DNA of 64,000 nucleotides from Paenibacillus cellulosilyticus (GCF_003182255.1 NZ_QGTQ01000010.1:81499-145498), one strand, 5' to 3'; counted from the stretch's first letter, positions 34,387 through 44,934 are shown. Program-made: numbers and translations. Notes: generated from the sequence alone by a model not told the origin.

Positions 34387-34563
34387 ATGGCTGAAATTGT
34401 ACAGCAAATACAGAAACGAATGATTATTAGCCTTGCGGCAATTGCGAAGTCTTCTTCTCTAGATATCAAGGAAGGCGATTACTTGTTATTTGAAGAGCGA
34501 GAGGATGGCATTTTACTGCGTCCGGTTGTTTGGCAACCGAAGGAAAAGAAGGTTGACAGCTAG
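34387..34563 (+). CDS. AbrB/SpoVT-like DNA-binding protein (58 aa)
   Basis: Small protein with the swapped-hairpin AbrB pattern (KRMIISLAAIAKSSSLDIKE, GDYLLFEE, ILLRPV). Such proteins act as transition-state regulators or antitoxins; no toxin gene is adjacent. TTGGAGG lies upstream of ATG 34387; the frame's earlier ATG (34351) lies in the promoter region. Confidence 0.75.
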   Translation: MAEIVQQIQKRMIISLAAIAKSSSLDIKEGDYLLFEEREDGILLRPVVWQPKEKKVDS

Positions 34564-34590
34564 GGACTAATAGGATTAATTCATGTCGAA

Positions 34591-34632
34591 GACAGCTAAG
34601 ACCTTAACAGGTAAGGACTAGCTGTCTTTTTT
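34591..34632 (+). terminator. Intrinsic terminator
   Basis: GACAGCTA / TAGCTGTC with additional ACCTT/AAGG pairing inside and a T6 tract. Ends the AbrB-like gene. Confidence 0.85.
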
Positions 34633-34727
34633 ATAAGGCCGACCGGCGCGCCAGCATTACGGTTGCTAAGTGGCAGGCTTTTCCGGTTGCGGTATAAACA
34701 ACTACATTAAAGAAAGGTACGATCTCT

Positions 34728-35681
34728 ATGAAGAAAAAACTACTCCTTCTACTAGCTACAGTATCCATGCTGTGCGGTTCGCTGGCAACGACCGTACAAG
34801 CTGCAGACGGCCCCTATTCGATCTCCAAGCTGATTCATACGCCGCTGCCGATTGAAGTACTCGTTAACGCTCGTAAAATCGCTTTTACGGATGCGCGGCC
34901 ATTCAATGAAAATGGTTCGGTACTCGTTCCCGTTCGCGTCGTGTCCGATAATCTTGGCGGCAAGCTGTCACTCGTCGGGAAGAACATTACGATTGTCAAA
35001 GGTGATCGCACAATTAAGCTGACAATTGGAGCGAAAACAGCAACGGTCAATGGCAAATCGCTGACGCTGAATGCGCCAGCTAATGCAGTGAATGGGCGTA
35101 CCTATGTACCGCTTCGTTTCGTTAGTGAAGCGTTTGGAGAATCGGTAGAATGGGACAGTGTGAACCAGTTCGTCTGGATCGGGAAGAAGGACATTCCGAA
35201 GCTGGAGGACGTGGCGAAGCTGGTCGATATTAAACCGTTTCTGCCGTATTACAAAGGTGTGGAAAGCTTACTTGATCCGTATTGGACAGGTACACAGGCA
35301 ACGAAAGCTTATGTGTTAGAAGAAAAGGACTTTCCATTCCTGCTCGAAGGGTCCAATTACTATCGCTGGGACTTAATCAAGAGTGTAGGAGGTAGCACGT
35401 ACATTCGATCTTCGACGACGCAAACGGGTTCAATGGGGACGGGATTGTTTTTCCTTTCGAAGGAAAAAAGATACCGTGATCGGGGAGAATTGGCTGGGAT
35501 ACGTGAATCAATAGATGGGTATCGGATCCATTACTATAGTGAATCAGACATTACAGATAAGGATAATTTCGGAGATACCAACTATATGAACTTTAAATTA
35601 AGTCAGGTTGATTATATCGGAATTAGTAGTGCGGTTGATACCAAAGCGTTCCCCATTCTGATTAAAAATCCATTTAACTAA
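34728..35681 (+). CDS. Exported protein with copper-amine-oxidase N-terminal stalk domain (317 aa)
   Basis: Signal peptide to VQAADG (~residue 26). Residues ~40-155 form the stalk domain common in Paenibacillus exported proteins (VLVPVRVVSDNLGG, VNGRTYVPLRFVSEAFGESV, W near the end). The C-terminal ~150 residues are unassigned. Directly precedes the giant surface protein with a 6-nt gap, so the two are coexpressed and may work together on the cell surface. Confidence 0.85.
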   Translation: MKKKLLLLLATVSMLCGSLATTVQAADGPYSISKLIHTPLPIEVLVNARKIAFTDARPFNENGSVLVPVRVVSDNLGGKLSLVGKNITIVKGDRTIKLTIGAKTATVNGKSLTLNAPANAVNGRTYVPLRFVSEAFGESVEWDSVNQFVWIGKKDIPKLEDVAKLVDIKPFLPYYKGVESLLDPYWTGTQATKAYVLEEKDFPFLLEGSNYYRWDLIKSVGGSTYIRSSTTQTGSMGTGLFFLSKEKRYRDRGELAGIRESIDGYRIHYYSESDITDKDNFGDTNYMNFKLSQVDYIGISSAVDTKAFPILIKNPFN

Positions 35682-35687
35682 GGTGAT

Positions 35688-38600
35688 ATGATGAAGATGA
35701 AAAAATTTACAAGTCTAGTGCTCATATTTGCTATTTTGGCGGGTCTTATACCCGCCATTTTTGTGCCCAAAATTGCAGAAGCAGCGCTTGGAGATAACAC
35801 GAGCATACAACCTGTTAATAGAATTGTGAATGGACAGTCTCGTTATGTAGCAGTTGGGTTTATGTACTACGAGGTATGGAGTAAGAATGATGGTTCATGG
35901 GATTTATCTAGTCCGCGTCCTGGTACAACGGAAACAGTTTCAAATTCGTATACATTTAACTTCCCAGATCGGCGAGTGCGAAGCGTTACCGTCAAAGCAT
36001 TTGATCCGACAGCTCATTCTGAATATTTCACAAGTTCTCGCGTTGGTTCTGAACCCTGGTCAGAGTTTCAAAAATTTACAAGCACGAGTATTACAAATTA
36101 CCAAGCAACAAATATATATGGTAAAGAGTCATCAACAGTTAGTTTCACTGCGAGTGTTTCAGCACTTCTTAGCTCATTACAAACTTATAATGTTCGAAAA
36201 AGATCAGCTGATGAAGGCGTAGACTACTGCCCGAAATGTACCGACGACACTCTAATCTATCGCTACTACATTCCATTGCTTTTTGAATTCCAATTAGATG
36301 GCAGAGAATCGGTTCATTACTATTTAACCGATGGAACGAATATCGATGCCGACTTTACCAACCAGTCACGAAACGTTACGCAAGGCGAGTCACTGGGGTT
36401 CACACCAGCGACGAATGCGAAGTACACCTATAATGGCTATAAGAAGTCAACTGTCGGGCCACCAAGCGGTGGCTCTATTTTTTCGGGCAATCCGCCAGAT
36501 GTGACTTATGACGGCACCTACGACATCTATCATGTGAATTTGTACTATACCAAGAAGTCAGAGGCGCAAGCCTATATTCGTCATGTGGACCGCGACGGTA
36601 ATCCCATATCGGAGTTAGCCGACAAGGATCGGGACGAACCCCTGGTGAAGAATGCTGTATTTAGTTCAACGAGTGCAGCTGCGCCAAGTGGGTATACCTA
36701 TGCCGGTTATGTGAAAACGGCAACCGTATCCGGAAGTGCGCCTACAGACTTTAATAACCCGACTGCTGGTGAATATGCAGCATTCACCTTCGAAGGTAAT
36801 TTTACAAAGCTGTATCTATACTATGTTTACGATAAAGATGCTTCTGTCACGATCCGCCATGTAGATCGCAGCGGTGTTGCCATACCGGGGATGAGTGACA
36901 TCGACAAATCGTTAAAGCTGAAGCAGACTTACACGTTCACCCATACAGCTGCGCCAAGCGGCTATACCTATGCTGGTTATGCAAAGACGACAACGGGTAC
37001 ACTGCCAACAGCAGCAGCGGACAGTACGCCTACGCCAGGTGAGTTCCCGACGCTGACTTACAATGGCGGATTTAAGAAGCTCTACCTTGATTACGTATAC
37101 GACATAGACCAGTCCGCGAATATGGGAATCATTCATGTTCGTCATATGGTGCGAACTGGTCCAACAGGAACCTACACGAAAGCCAATGAGGAGAGCGTTG
37201 TCGTTCCGAATCTAACGGATGCTGCAACGACAAAGACGCTATCGGCCAATACGACCTACGGCACGTATCAGGGACGGAGTTCCAGCAAATCGGGCGGATA
37301 TTCCGATTCGATTATTACGATCGGCGGCAGCGCTGTTACCGTATCCTTGACCAAGAGCAGCAGCGAAGCGTGGGTATCGTTCTATTATGAGAAAACCGCG
37401 GATTTTACGGCGGACTTCGATGTCACACCAGCATCGATCAAATACCGTGAATCCTTTAAGCTTCATCCGAAGGACTGGGAACTGAATGGCTGTACCTATG
37501 TGGGCCATTATTACAAGATCGAGCGGGACGGTTCAACGTGGACATCGTCGATGATTAGTGGCATGACAACGGATAGTACGTACTCTTATTCAAGCTATCC
37601 ATGGAATATTGGGGTAGGCGTTCACGAGATCTATATGAAAGTGGTCACGAGCTGCGGAACAAGCAACTGGATCGGGCCGAAGACGCTCACCGTTACTGAC
37701 GATTCTAATAATGATCCACCGGAGTTTCAGTTGGGGTTTGTCTATAATACGGCTCGAACGAAACCAATTGCCCAAGTGACGGAAGGTTCAATTATGGATC
37801 TTACGGTCATCATGGATTCGTCCGTACCGACGCCATACGATCCCAATGGAGATACGATCACTTTCGCTGGTTATGATTTAAGTTCAGCTGACGAATGGCT
37901 GCAGAACAAGATCAGCAGCAGCGGCTATAACTACACGACCTCATACATCATTCCGAACATCACAATGGACGAGGTAGGCTTCCACTATATTACGGCGTAC
38001 ATGAGAGATTCACTTGGTGCCATGTCTAAGGCGACGACATCTATCGAAGTTGTGCCGAAGAATCCTGTTCCTGTAGCGGTATGTCCGGAAGTCGTTACGG
38101 CAAACCATCCAGTCGATCAATCGCTATTCGATGCTTCGAAGAGCTACAGCCCCATTAGCCGAAAGATCGACCACACGCTCGACGAATGGACGAACAAGCA
38201 AACGGCGTATACGAACGATACCGATCACAATATTACGGTCATCGTGGAGCTGGGCGTAACGGACGAGAAGGGATTACATTCGCTTTCGAACGCGACCTGT
38301 ACCATTATCGTTAAGCCCGACCTTCCACCAATCGCAAAACTTAATGTACCAGCGAAGGCGGTTCGTGATGAATCGGCCAACATTCTGAATGAATCGTATT
38401 CGCCAGATGGTGACGAAATCGTAAAGGTTGAATATCAGTTCAAGTACGACACTGCAAACAATGGCTTTGATGACGACGCTTGGCAGAAAGTATACGGCAG
38501 CATGCAGCGCATTGTCTACTCTCCGTCGAAGGTCGGTAAGTATTGGTTTTACGTGAAAGTCACCGACGAATACGGGCTGACAGCCGAGACGAATGTTTTA

Positions 38601-41600
38601 GTCACTGACGGCCTCGTGATGGATGTCGTCAACAATGCACCTTCGGTATCCTTTACGGTGGAGGGCAAGAACGAGCAGCCCGATCTAGAGCCTTACACGC
38701 AGGTGAAACCTGAAACGATGCTCAACTGGCCGGTCTATGTAACCGGCTCATCAACGGAAGTATTTAACAAGAATAATCTATGGCGGGTAAGCGGCAATAA
38801 TCTGGTCAGCGGGGAAGCACGCAACTCCGGCAGCCCGCATCAATATTTCAAGGGCTTTAATTATACAAGGGGCAGCGCAACTCTATATACAACACTGCCG
38901 GCGGGATTCCAAGACAATGGTTATGGGCCGAATAACCTTTCACCTTGGCGCAGCAGCACGGACTATGATTCCACACAGACGAACCCTATTCTGGATGAAA
39001 CCGCTGCGGCATGGAAAATCGCAGCACAAGGTACGGTGAGTCGGATTCGATCTAATAAAAAATACCTTTATTACGATACGTACAATTCGACCACGGACGT
39101 GTCGGCTCTTTATGCAGTCGATATAAACAACCTTCCGCAGCTGGATTATGAAGTGTGTGGGTGGGTAATCTGTCCGAAGTACAAAAGCGGTACAACGCCG
39201 TTTGCATTTAAGATTATTGGTCTACCAAGTTTCTCAAAGACCACAACCTATAATACGAAGACCGGCACAGCAACCGGACCTCTGACCTATTCTTATGTCG
39301 AAATTGATGAGTGGGAGCTTGCAGGGGATAAGATTTATGTAAGAGCGTTGTTCCAGGCGACCAATAAATATACCCCAGCCGGAGAAAGTTCATCGAAAAC
39401 ACAGACATTCAGTGTCTATGATTTACTCATCTACGATGCCTTCACCGGATCGCTGATTGATCGTTATGCAGCAAACGAGGAGCTGCAAGCACAGATTGCG
39501 ACGATTCATGATATGACGGGTAACACGGGTGCCTATGGACTCGGGTCGTTAATGAAGATCATTTCAACGAATGGTGATCGCGTCGTATTTGAAGCAAGAA
39601 TAAGCGGAGTTACAGCTCCAGAGGTTTCGCTTAAGGTCATGTTTGAATTGCTTCCAGACTTGTCGGTTCAATACAAGGCGACTTGGAGCACAGCGCCGAA
39701 GCTGGGATCAACGGCAGGCGTTTATGTCCAGGTGAGTGATATGTTCTTTGATCCAACGGGAGCCATGTATTTCTACGAAGGATATGGAGCGACCACAGCT
39801 GCAACTACGTTCTCCGAACTGTACGTTACGAAATACAATGCAGACTACACGTTTGCATGGCGTACTGCGCTTGGATCAGGGGGGCCAGCTTATACCGCTA
39901 CCACTAACGCCAGTTATGTGTACCCGAACAATGTAGCGAGCCTCATGATTAACTATGATGCAGGCACCTTGTACGCCAAGAAGTATTATGACTATCGGAC
40001 AAGCACGTCACAGGTGACAGCGAGCGCGGGTGAAAACGTGTATGTCATTAACACGAAGACAGGCGCAATTAAACAGACGAAGTCACTAGAAAATGGCGAC
40101 AATCTCGATATGTATGCGTACAGCGATGGTACGATCGAGGCAGCGGCTAAGTTTTACGTCAATCATGACGGCACCACGACTAGCGGTAACCCAAGCACAA
40201 CGACGATTGACGGCTATCATACGTCGCGTAAAGATGCAACGTGTACGAGTGCTTACAATGTCACGGGCGTAAAGAGTGGCTATAATAGCGTTCGCAATGA
40301 TGCAGGACAAGAAGTTGGCCGGGCTGGGGTTACTTGTATCGGCACGTTCCAGATATTCGGTGAATACGTAGGGGATGGCATTTATGCTTCCCTCACGAAG
40401 AACGAGACGACTGGAACCAGTGATGGCTTCTATCTCACGTTGTCGAAGGGAACGCCAACAACGACACCTGTTATTCGAAAATCGTTTACGAGCGGACAGT
40501 TCTATTCGACGGATCAGCTGGCGAATGCCGAGATGAAAATCAGCTTCACCATGAAGTACAAAAGCTATGATACGGAGACGCTTGGCTTCTCCTTCCGGAT
40601 GCAAAATCCTGAAGACCGTTATGCGTTTGAAACAGACGGTTCGAACGTGATGCTGGCCAAGTACGAGAACGGCCAGCGTACCCTACTCGATTCGAGCACG
40701 TACGCTTTTGAGGATGGGAAGTCTTATTCGGTTAAGCTGCTGACAAGAGATGCCCGTCTGCAGGCCTTCATCGGAAACGTGCCTTTGTTCGATGTGAAGG
40801 ATTCAACGTATACGACAGGAAGATACGGCTACTTTAGCGATAAATCCTTTGTGACATTCGGTGCCATTCAGTACAAGGATCTTGGGGATACAGCCCAGTG
40901 GTCTACCGACTATGCCATTTGGGATGAAACGACGCAGCAAGCCGAAGTGGCGTACAAGAAAATTACGTATGAAGATCCGGAGAACGATCCATCGAGCGGT
41001 GACTATCAATGGACGATCGCACACACGCCGCGCTTCATCAATAACCAAGGCCTATCGGCACTCGACGGACAGACGTTCACAGCGCCGCAGCTGACGTTTG
41101 ATAAGGTAGGCGACTACCTGGTAGCGCTGCAGGCGCAGGACGATCCAAACCCATCGTACTTGATGCCGATGAGTGAATTTGATGAATACCGTGCAGAGTC
41201 AGATCCATACATTCGCAAAATCACAGTTCACCGGCGACCAGTATCCGACTATGAGATTGTGCAGCAGGCTAGCGATGGTGTTGTGAAATGGACCGATCAC
41301 AGTTACGACCCCGATCGTTATGAAAGTGCGACGAATTATTCGACTGAGGATACGGGGATCGATTACAAGACGACCCGAGGCATATTAGAGAAGCGCTTCT
41401 ACTACATTACACCTAGCGGAGAATACGTTGCGGAGAAGCTGCTCACACCGCAGGAAATCGGCCAATACGAAGTGGGTATGGCGGTGCGCGATGAGTACGG
41501 GGCTTGGAGTGCCTACACTGTGAAAATGCTCGATGTGACGATGATAGCGGTATTGAATACGCCGCCAGTGGCCGGGTTCACGACAAGTCACATCACGACC

Positions 41601-42854
41601 TATCGCGGCGTGACCGTAACGTTTGATTCAACTGCTCATGATAAGGAAGATGGGGGACGGGAGAACCTGGAGCATGAATACTATCTGAAGAATCTCACGA
41701 CCAATTCGGCAGAATCACTTGCGAGCAAGAGTCGGACGAGCTGGACCAAATCATTTAGCACACTCGGGACGTTTAAGATCCGACAAACCGTTACGGATTC
41801 AGTTGGAGCATCAGACCAATTCGAACTACAGGTGACGGTGAAGAACCGGCTGCCGGTACCGAATATTACAACGCCGTCCAGCAGCGATCAAACCAATCCG
41901 ACGAAGCTCGATACGCTGCGGCCAACGTTCAAATGGACGTATAGCGATGCGGACGGGGATGAGCAGTCGCAGTACCAGCTCCGCATTTATCGTTATGGCG
42001 GCGTACTGCAGGCAGATACGTATGCGAGAGCAGGCTCTGCAGTATCGTTTGTGCCGAATGCGGATCTCCCGGAAAGCACAAATATGTACGTTATCGTACG
42101 CGTTTACGATGGATATGAGTGGAGCGATTGGAGCGATCCGAAGTTCTTTAACATTGTGACGAATCGCCCACCGGTGGCTGATTTCGATTGGCTGCCGAAA
42201 CCAGCCTTTGAAGGTGACGATGTGAAGATAACGAATACGTCGACCGATCCAGACAATGATACGCTCACTTCACAGTGGAGTATCCAGTACCCTGATGGTA
42301 CGGTTAAATTAGGCTCCTCTACAGATATGACCATTAGTGGAGCTGATACGGTAAACCATCCTGGCGCATACGTGGTGACTCTTACTGTAACGGATCCGAA
42401 AGGAGCAGCGGATACTATCACAAAAACCATTCAAATAGGTGAGTTAGGTATCACGGGAATCGTGACGCACACAGAGGATTGGGAGCAGCACAGGAAGGAT
42501 TGGAACAACCAGTATCCAGACAGCCAACGATCAGAAGACACATTCTGGGCGGGAGAACGGTTTGTATTAAAGGCCTCAACGACTGACACCGGAGCGATTG
42601 GAACTAATGCAAGCAGCGTGAGCGTTACTGCCGTTTCTATTGGTAGTACAACGCTATCGTCCAGTGATAGAGTGAATTGGACGGGCTATATTGGATCAGA
42701 ACAGGCTGATGTAAAGTTGGAGTCGCTGAAGGATGGCCAATATAAGTTTATATTTGTGGCCAAGTACCCTAATGGTGTTGTAAAAACGACATCGGTCCTG
42801 GTCAACATTAGTGGGAAGTGGACGGAGTATTTCAAGTTTCATCAGAGTTGGTGA
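35688..42854 (+). CDS. Giant surface protein with MucBP and PKD-like domains (2388 aa)
   Basis: Signal peptide to ~residue 32. MucBP repeats at ~294 and ~386 (YIRHVDRDGNPI, TIRHVDRSGVAI) suggest binding of mucin-like or glycan ligands; PKD/Ig-like domains occur at ~640-1000 and again from ~1950 to the end; a jellyroll-like segment is at ~1590-1710 (FRMQNPEDRYAFETD). No LPXTG or SLH anchor is visible and it ends ...FKFHQSW. ATG 35691 or 35697 are alternative starts with better spacing from AAGGTG. Its final ~670 bp recur at 49926, in a broken copy. Confidence 0.88.
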   Translation: MMKMKKFTSLVLIFAILAGLIPAIFVPKIAEAALGDNTSIQPVNRIVNGQSRYVAVGFMYYEVWSKNDGSWDLSSPRPGTTETVSNSYTFNFPDRRVRSVTVKAFDPTAHSEYFTSSRVGSEPWSEFQKFTSTSITNYQATNIYGKESSTVSFTASVSALLSSLQTYNVRKRSADEGVDYCPKCTDDTLIYRYYIPLLFEFQLDGRESVHYYLTDGTNIDADFTNQSRNVTQGESLGFTPATNAKYTYNGYKKSTVGPPSGGSIFSGNPPDVTYDGTYDIYHVNLYYTKKSEAQAYIRHVDRDGNPISELADKDRDEPLVKNAVFSSTSAAAPSGYTYAGYVKTATVSGSAPTDFNNPTAGEYAAFTFEGNFTKLYLYYVYDKDASVTIRHVDRSGVAIPGMSDIDKSLKLKQTYTFTHTAAPSGYTYAGYAKTTTGTLPTAAADSTPTPGEFPTLTYNGGFKKLYLDYVYDIDQSANMGIIHVRHMVRTGPTGTYTKANEESVVVPNLTDAATTKTLSANTTYGTYQGRSSSKSGGYSDSIITIGGSAVTVSLTKSSSEAWVSFYYEKTADFTADFDVTPASIKYRESFKLHPKDWELNGCTYVGHYYKIERDGSTWTSSMISGMTTDSTYSYSSYPWNIGVGVHEIYMKVVTSCGTSNWIGPKTLTVTDDSNNDPPEFQLGFVYNTARTKPIAQVTEGSIMDLTVIMDSSVPTPYDPNGDTITFAGYDLSSADEWLQNKISSSGYNYTTSYIIPNITMDEVGFHYITAYMRDSLGAMSKATTSIEVVPKNPVPVAVCPEVVTANHPVDQSLFDASKSYSPISRKIDHTLDEWTNKQTAYTNDTDHNITVIVELGVTDEKGLHSLSNATCTIIVKPDLPPIAKLNVPAKAVRDESANILNESYSPDGDEIVKVEYQFKYDTANNGFDDDAWQKVYGSMQRIVYSPSKVGKYWFYVKVTDEYGLTAETNVLVTDGLVMDVVNNAPSVSFTVEGKNEQPDLEPYTQVKPETMLNWPVYVTGSSTEVFNKNNLWRVSGNNLVSGEARNSGSPHQYFKGFNYTRGSATLYTTLPAGFQDNGYGPNNLSPWRSSTDYDSTQTNPILDETAAAWKIAAQGTVSRIRSNKKYLYYDTYNSTTDVSALYAVDINNLPQLDYEVCGWVICPKYKSGTTPFAFKIIGLPSFSKTTTYNTKTGTATGPLTYSYVEIDEWELAGDKIYVRALFQATNKYTPAGESSSKTQTFSVYDLLIYDAFTGSLIDRYAANEELQAQIATIHDMTGNTGAYGLGSLMKIISTNGDRVVFEARISGVTAPEVSLKVMFELLPDLSVQYKATWSTAPKLGSTAGVYVQVSDMFFDPTGAMYFYEGYGATTAATTFSELYVTKYNADYTFAWRTALGSGGPAYTATTNASYVYPNNVASLMINYDAGTLYAKKYYDYRTSTSQVTASAGENVYVINTKTGAIKQTKSLENGDNLDMYAYSDGTIEAAAKFYVNHDGTTTSGNPSTTTIDGYHTSRKDATCTSAYNVTGVKSGYNSVRNDAGQEVGRAGVTCIGTFQIFGEYVGDGIYASLTKNETTGTSDGFYLTLSKGTPTTTPVIRKSFTSGQFYSTDQLANAEMKISFTMKYKSYDTETLGFSFRMQNPEDRYAFETDGSNVMLAKYENGQRTLLDSSTYAFEDGKSYSVKLLTRDARLQAFIGNVPLFDVKDSTYTTGRYGYFSDKSFVTFGAIQYKDLGDTAQWSTDYAIWDETTQQAEVAYKKITYEDPENDPSSGDYQWTIAHTPRFINNQGLSALDGQTFTAPQLTFDKVGDYLVALQAQDDPNPSYLMPMSEFDEYRAESDPYIRKITVHRRPVSDYEIVQQASDGVVKWTDHSYDPDRYESATNYSTEDTGIDYKTTRGILEKRFYYITPSGEYVAEKLLTPQEIGQYEVGMAVRDEYGAWSAYTVKMLDVTMIAVLNTPPVAGFTTSHITTYRGVTVTFDSTAHDKEDGGRENLEHEYYLKNLTTNSAESLASKSRTSWTKSFSTLGTFKIRQTVTDSVGASDQFELQVTVKNRLPVPNITTPSSSDQTNPTKLDTLRPTFKWTYSDADGDEQSQYQLRIYRYGGVLQADTYARAGSAVSFVPNADLPESTNMYVIVRVYDGYEWSDWSDPKFFNIVTNRPPVADFDWLPKPAFEGDDVKITNTSTDPDNDTLTSQWSIQYPDGTVKLGSSTDMTISGADTVNHPGAYVVTLTVTDPKGAADTITKTIQIGELGITGIVTHTEDWEQHRKDWNNQYPDSQRSEDTFWAGERFVLKASTTDTGAIGTNASSVSVTAVSIGSTTLSSSDRVNWTGYIGSEQADVKLESLKDGQYKFIFVAKYPNGVVKTTSVLVNISGKWTEYFKFHQSW

Positions 42855-42864
42855 TACTGAAGTC
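42186..42864 (+). repeat. Long direct repeat, copy A (3' end of the giant surface gene)
   Basis: Encodes the last ~220 residues (PKD-like domain plus the terminal domain ending HQSW). It aligns without gaps to 49926-50604 at a constant offset of 7740 bp. Confidence 0.9.
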
Positions 42865-43308
42865 TAGAACAGGTTTTTTATGGATTAAGTCAGCCCAGCA
42901 GTAGTGGGGTCTAGTACAGGTAGAAGAAACAAGAATAGGTCTCTTACGGCACCTCGCCGTAAGAGACCTATTCATTATTTGAGTTGATGTAGTAGCGTGA
43001 AAGAGGGGGGGGTATTCCCATAAATTCGTTATTCTGGTGTACCCAGTCTCCTTGAATTTATCCCAGGCTTTCTTAGCCCCATCCATAATTCTCGATATAT
43101 GTTCTTTATCTTTTGCCGCCTTTGATCCAACGTAATCGTTACCCTGATCAAAAGGATTCCATCTTGTTACATAATTCAGATGAGAGACAGCACCTGCTCC
43201 TGCTCCTTCAATAAGTTCAAAAGTTCCGTCGGTATTTAAGATTAGGACATAATCAATTGAGTCATCGCCTTGAGCTATCGTTTCTTTTAATTGCTTCTTA
43301 TCAGGCAT
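42832..43308 (-). CDS. Hypothetical protein with a suspect 3' end (158 aa as read)
   Basis: Residues 1-~102 (MPDKKQLKETIAQGDDSIDY ... KFKETGYTRITNLWEY) look like a genuine soluble protein. The remainder reads through the terminator at 42934-42972 into the end of the surface gene, which is implausible. A C8 run (43005-43012 on the plus strand as G8) lies at the transition; one base fewer or more would give stops near 42975, just before the terminator. Either a sequencing/assembly slip, a recent frameshift or a variable tract. Confidence 0.5.
   Translation of the reverse strand: MPDKKQLKETIAQGDDSIDYVLILNTDGTFELIEGAGAGAVSHLNYVTRWNPFDQGNDYVGSKAAKDKEHISRIMDGAKKAWDKFKETGYTRITNLWEYPPLFHATTSTQIMNRSLTARCRKRPILVSSTCTRPHYCWADLIHKKPVLDFSITNSDET
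42934..42972. terminator. Bidirectional intrinsic terminator
   Basis: AATAGGTCTCTTACGG pairs perfectly with CCGTAAGAGACCTATT (16 bp, 7-nt loop). It sits between the convergent giant surface gene and the minus-strand gene. Confidence 0.9.
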
Positions 43309-43928
43309 GAAATTTCCTCCTCTATAAATTCCGTAAATTAAGATTCGCGAACATTCGGTGTCTTAAAGGAATAACTTTTATTTCTCCTAATGCGTCGGTT
43401 AAGTCAAGATCAACATGTCCGCTAATATATGTCGAGAATTGGAAGTATTGCTTACGAGGGGGATATAAGGGATATCTGAACTTAGAGAGAAGATGATTCA
43501 GGATTTATTCAAGCTCTTTTTTGCGTGAAGGATTAAAGTCGAACATTGTAAAACTTTATGAGCATTGCCTCCTAATTGAGAGCCCTGCAAAAGTCGTGCT
43601 TTTGAAGAATTCAACTTTTTTAGGGGGTCATAAAATGTCTCCCCTACCTCAAAACGAGCCTTAGAATCGATTCTAGGGGCTCGTTTTTTTGATTCACTTA
43701 AGTTGGCATTCCGAATGAGCACTTTTGCAGCAGTCTCCTAATTGCGGCGTAGTCTATGTGTATGTGCCTAAATTCTTAATTAGTTACGACAAATTATGCG
43801 TCAAAGCATTGCTAATGGCATAAGAGTCGGGTTGTTTAAGTGTGTATAAAAAGGTAAAAATATACTATTCTATAACAAAATTACTCATGATATGATCTGG
43901 ATGGAACTAAATTAGAGGAGGAATTTTA
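43309..43928 (+). other. Intergenic region, no supported gene
   Basis: Only short unconvincing frames. It holds a strong terminator at 43652-43687 that has no intact gene in front of it, suggesting the remnant of a deleted or degraded gene. The promoter of the secreted 154-aa gene presumably lies in the AT-rich last 80 bp. Confidence 0.5.
43652..43687 (+). terminator. Intrinsic terminator without an intact upstream gene
   Basis: AAACGAGCC / GGCTCGTTT with an inner AGAATCGATTCT palindrome and a T7 tract. Confidence 0.75.
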
Positions 43929-44393
43929 ATGAGGGTCGTATTAAATAATTATACTAGTGGTTTAAGGAAGCTGATGTATTTCGCAATAATTTCAACGATA
44001 GCTTTCTCGATCAATGTGACTCCGACGTCAGCCTATAGTTACAGTGACTGCAGCGATTCCTTAACCCAATGCCAAAAACTAACACTGAGTGCATCGGATC
44101 ATGAAGGTTATTCCGCAATTATAACTATCCCTTCAGGTCAGACTAAGACGATATATGCTGAGTGGGTAAACGATGGTTCCCTTCACGGTGTGGGATTTGG
44201 TATTTATAAAGTTTCAGGAAGTTCAGGGGTGTCAGATGATGTCTTGGTACAGTCATCGTCTGCCGCTTATAATAATGGATGGGATAATACTAGTGTGGTT
44301 GCAGGTGCAGGTCAATATTATTTAAGAGCTGTATGTGGTGGTGCAGGTCAAGTTGGATGTACTGGATCTGGGGAAATTAGTGCTTCAAAATAG
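43929..44393 (+). CDS. Secreted Cys-containing protein (154 aa)
   Basis: Signal peptide to ~TSAYS (residue 36). The mature part has several Cys (DCSDSLTQC, AVCGGAGQVGC) and a beta-sandwich-like pattern (GQTKTIYAEWVNDGSL). No family recognised. AGAGGAGGAATTTTA precedes the ATG and a terminator follows directly. It is AT-rich like its neighbour, in the cargo between the duplicated fragments. Confidence 0.7.
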   Translation: MRVVLNNYTSGLRKLMYFAIISTIAFSINVTPTSAYSYSDCSDSLTQCQKLTLSASDHEGYSAIITIPSGQTKTIYAEWVNDGSLHGVGFGIYKVSGSSGVSDDVLVQSSSAAYNNGWDNTSVVAGAGQYYLRAVCGGAGQVGCTGSGEISASK

Positions 44394-44403
44394 ACCTAAA
44401 GTT

Positions 44404-44434
44404 AAAACAGCCAATCATTGATTGGCTGTTTTTT
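44404..44434 (+). terminator. Intrinsic terminator
   Basis: AACAGCCAAT / ATTGGCTGTT and T6, directly after the secreted 154-aa gene. Confidence 0.9.
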
Positions 44435-44511
44435 ACTTTTTAGAAAAGAAGGGAAGTAAAAATGAATAGCTGATAATGATTCATGGAAAAGATAAATATG
44501 AGGTGATAAAC

Positions 44512-44934
44512 TTGTTCAAGAAAAAGATGTTATTGCTAATCTTGGCAATTTCTTTAAGCGCGAATGTTCAATCAGTCACAGCAGCCAGTGTCAGCCCAGT
44601 TGAAAAAGATAATGTAGAGTGGATTGCTCTGTGGCAATTTCCTCAAAACCGCGAGGATCGATTAGAAAGAATGTTAGTTGTCGAACTCCAACGGAAGATA
44701 TTATATGGTTTGCAGCAACGACATTTTGTAAAACCTGGGAAAGATGTGTTGTATTCATTTGAACCATTTAAAGTAATTGAAATGCAAGAGGACCATGGTA
44801 TATCTAAGCTAATTGTAATTGCAATTGCACAACAAGAGAAGCCAGACGTAAGAAATAAAGAGAAGTACAAAATTTCTTTCGTGCATGACTATGAAAAAGG
44901 ATTTGTTATCTCTGACATTGACAAATTAGAATGA
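44512..44934 (+). CDS. Secreted hypothetical protein (140 aa)
   Basis: Signal peptide (MLLLILAISLSANVQSVTAAS). The mature protein is alpha/beta without Cys. Possibly of a small DUF3888-like secreted family, not certain. The frame opens at 44476, but GAGGTG fits TTG 44512. A short hairpin (CACCTTAAAAGTTGGTG) follows at ~44947. Confidence 0.65.
   Translation: MFKKKMLLLILAISLSANVQSVTAASVSPVEKDNVEWIALWQFPQNREDRLERMLVVELQRKILYGLQQRHFVKPGKDVLYSFEPFKVIEMQEDHGISKLIVIAIAQQEKPDVRNKEKYKISFVHDYEKGFVISDIDKLE

Noticed and set aside
43498..43722. Minus-strand 74-codon ORF
   Set aside because: It runs through a strong terminator hairpin, has no ribosome binding site and no recognisable similarity; more likely a remnant.
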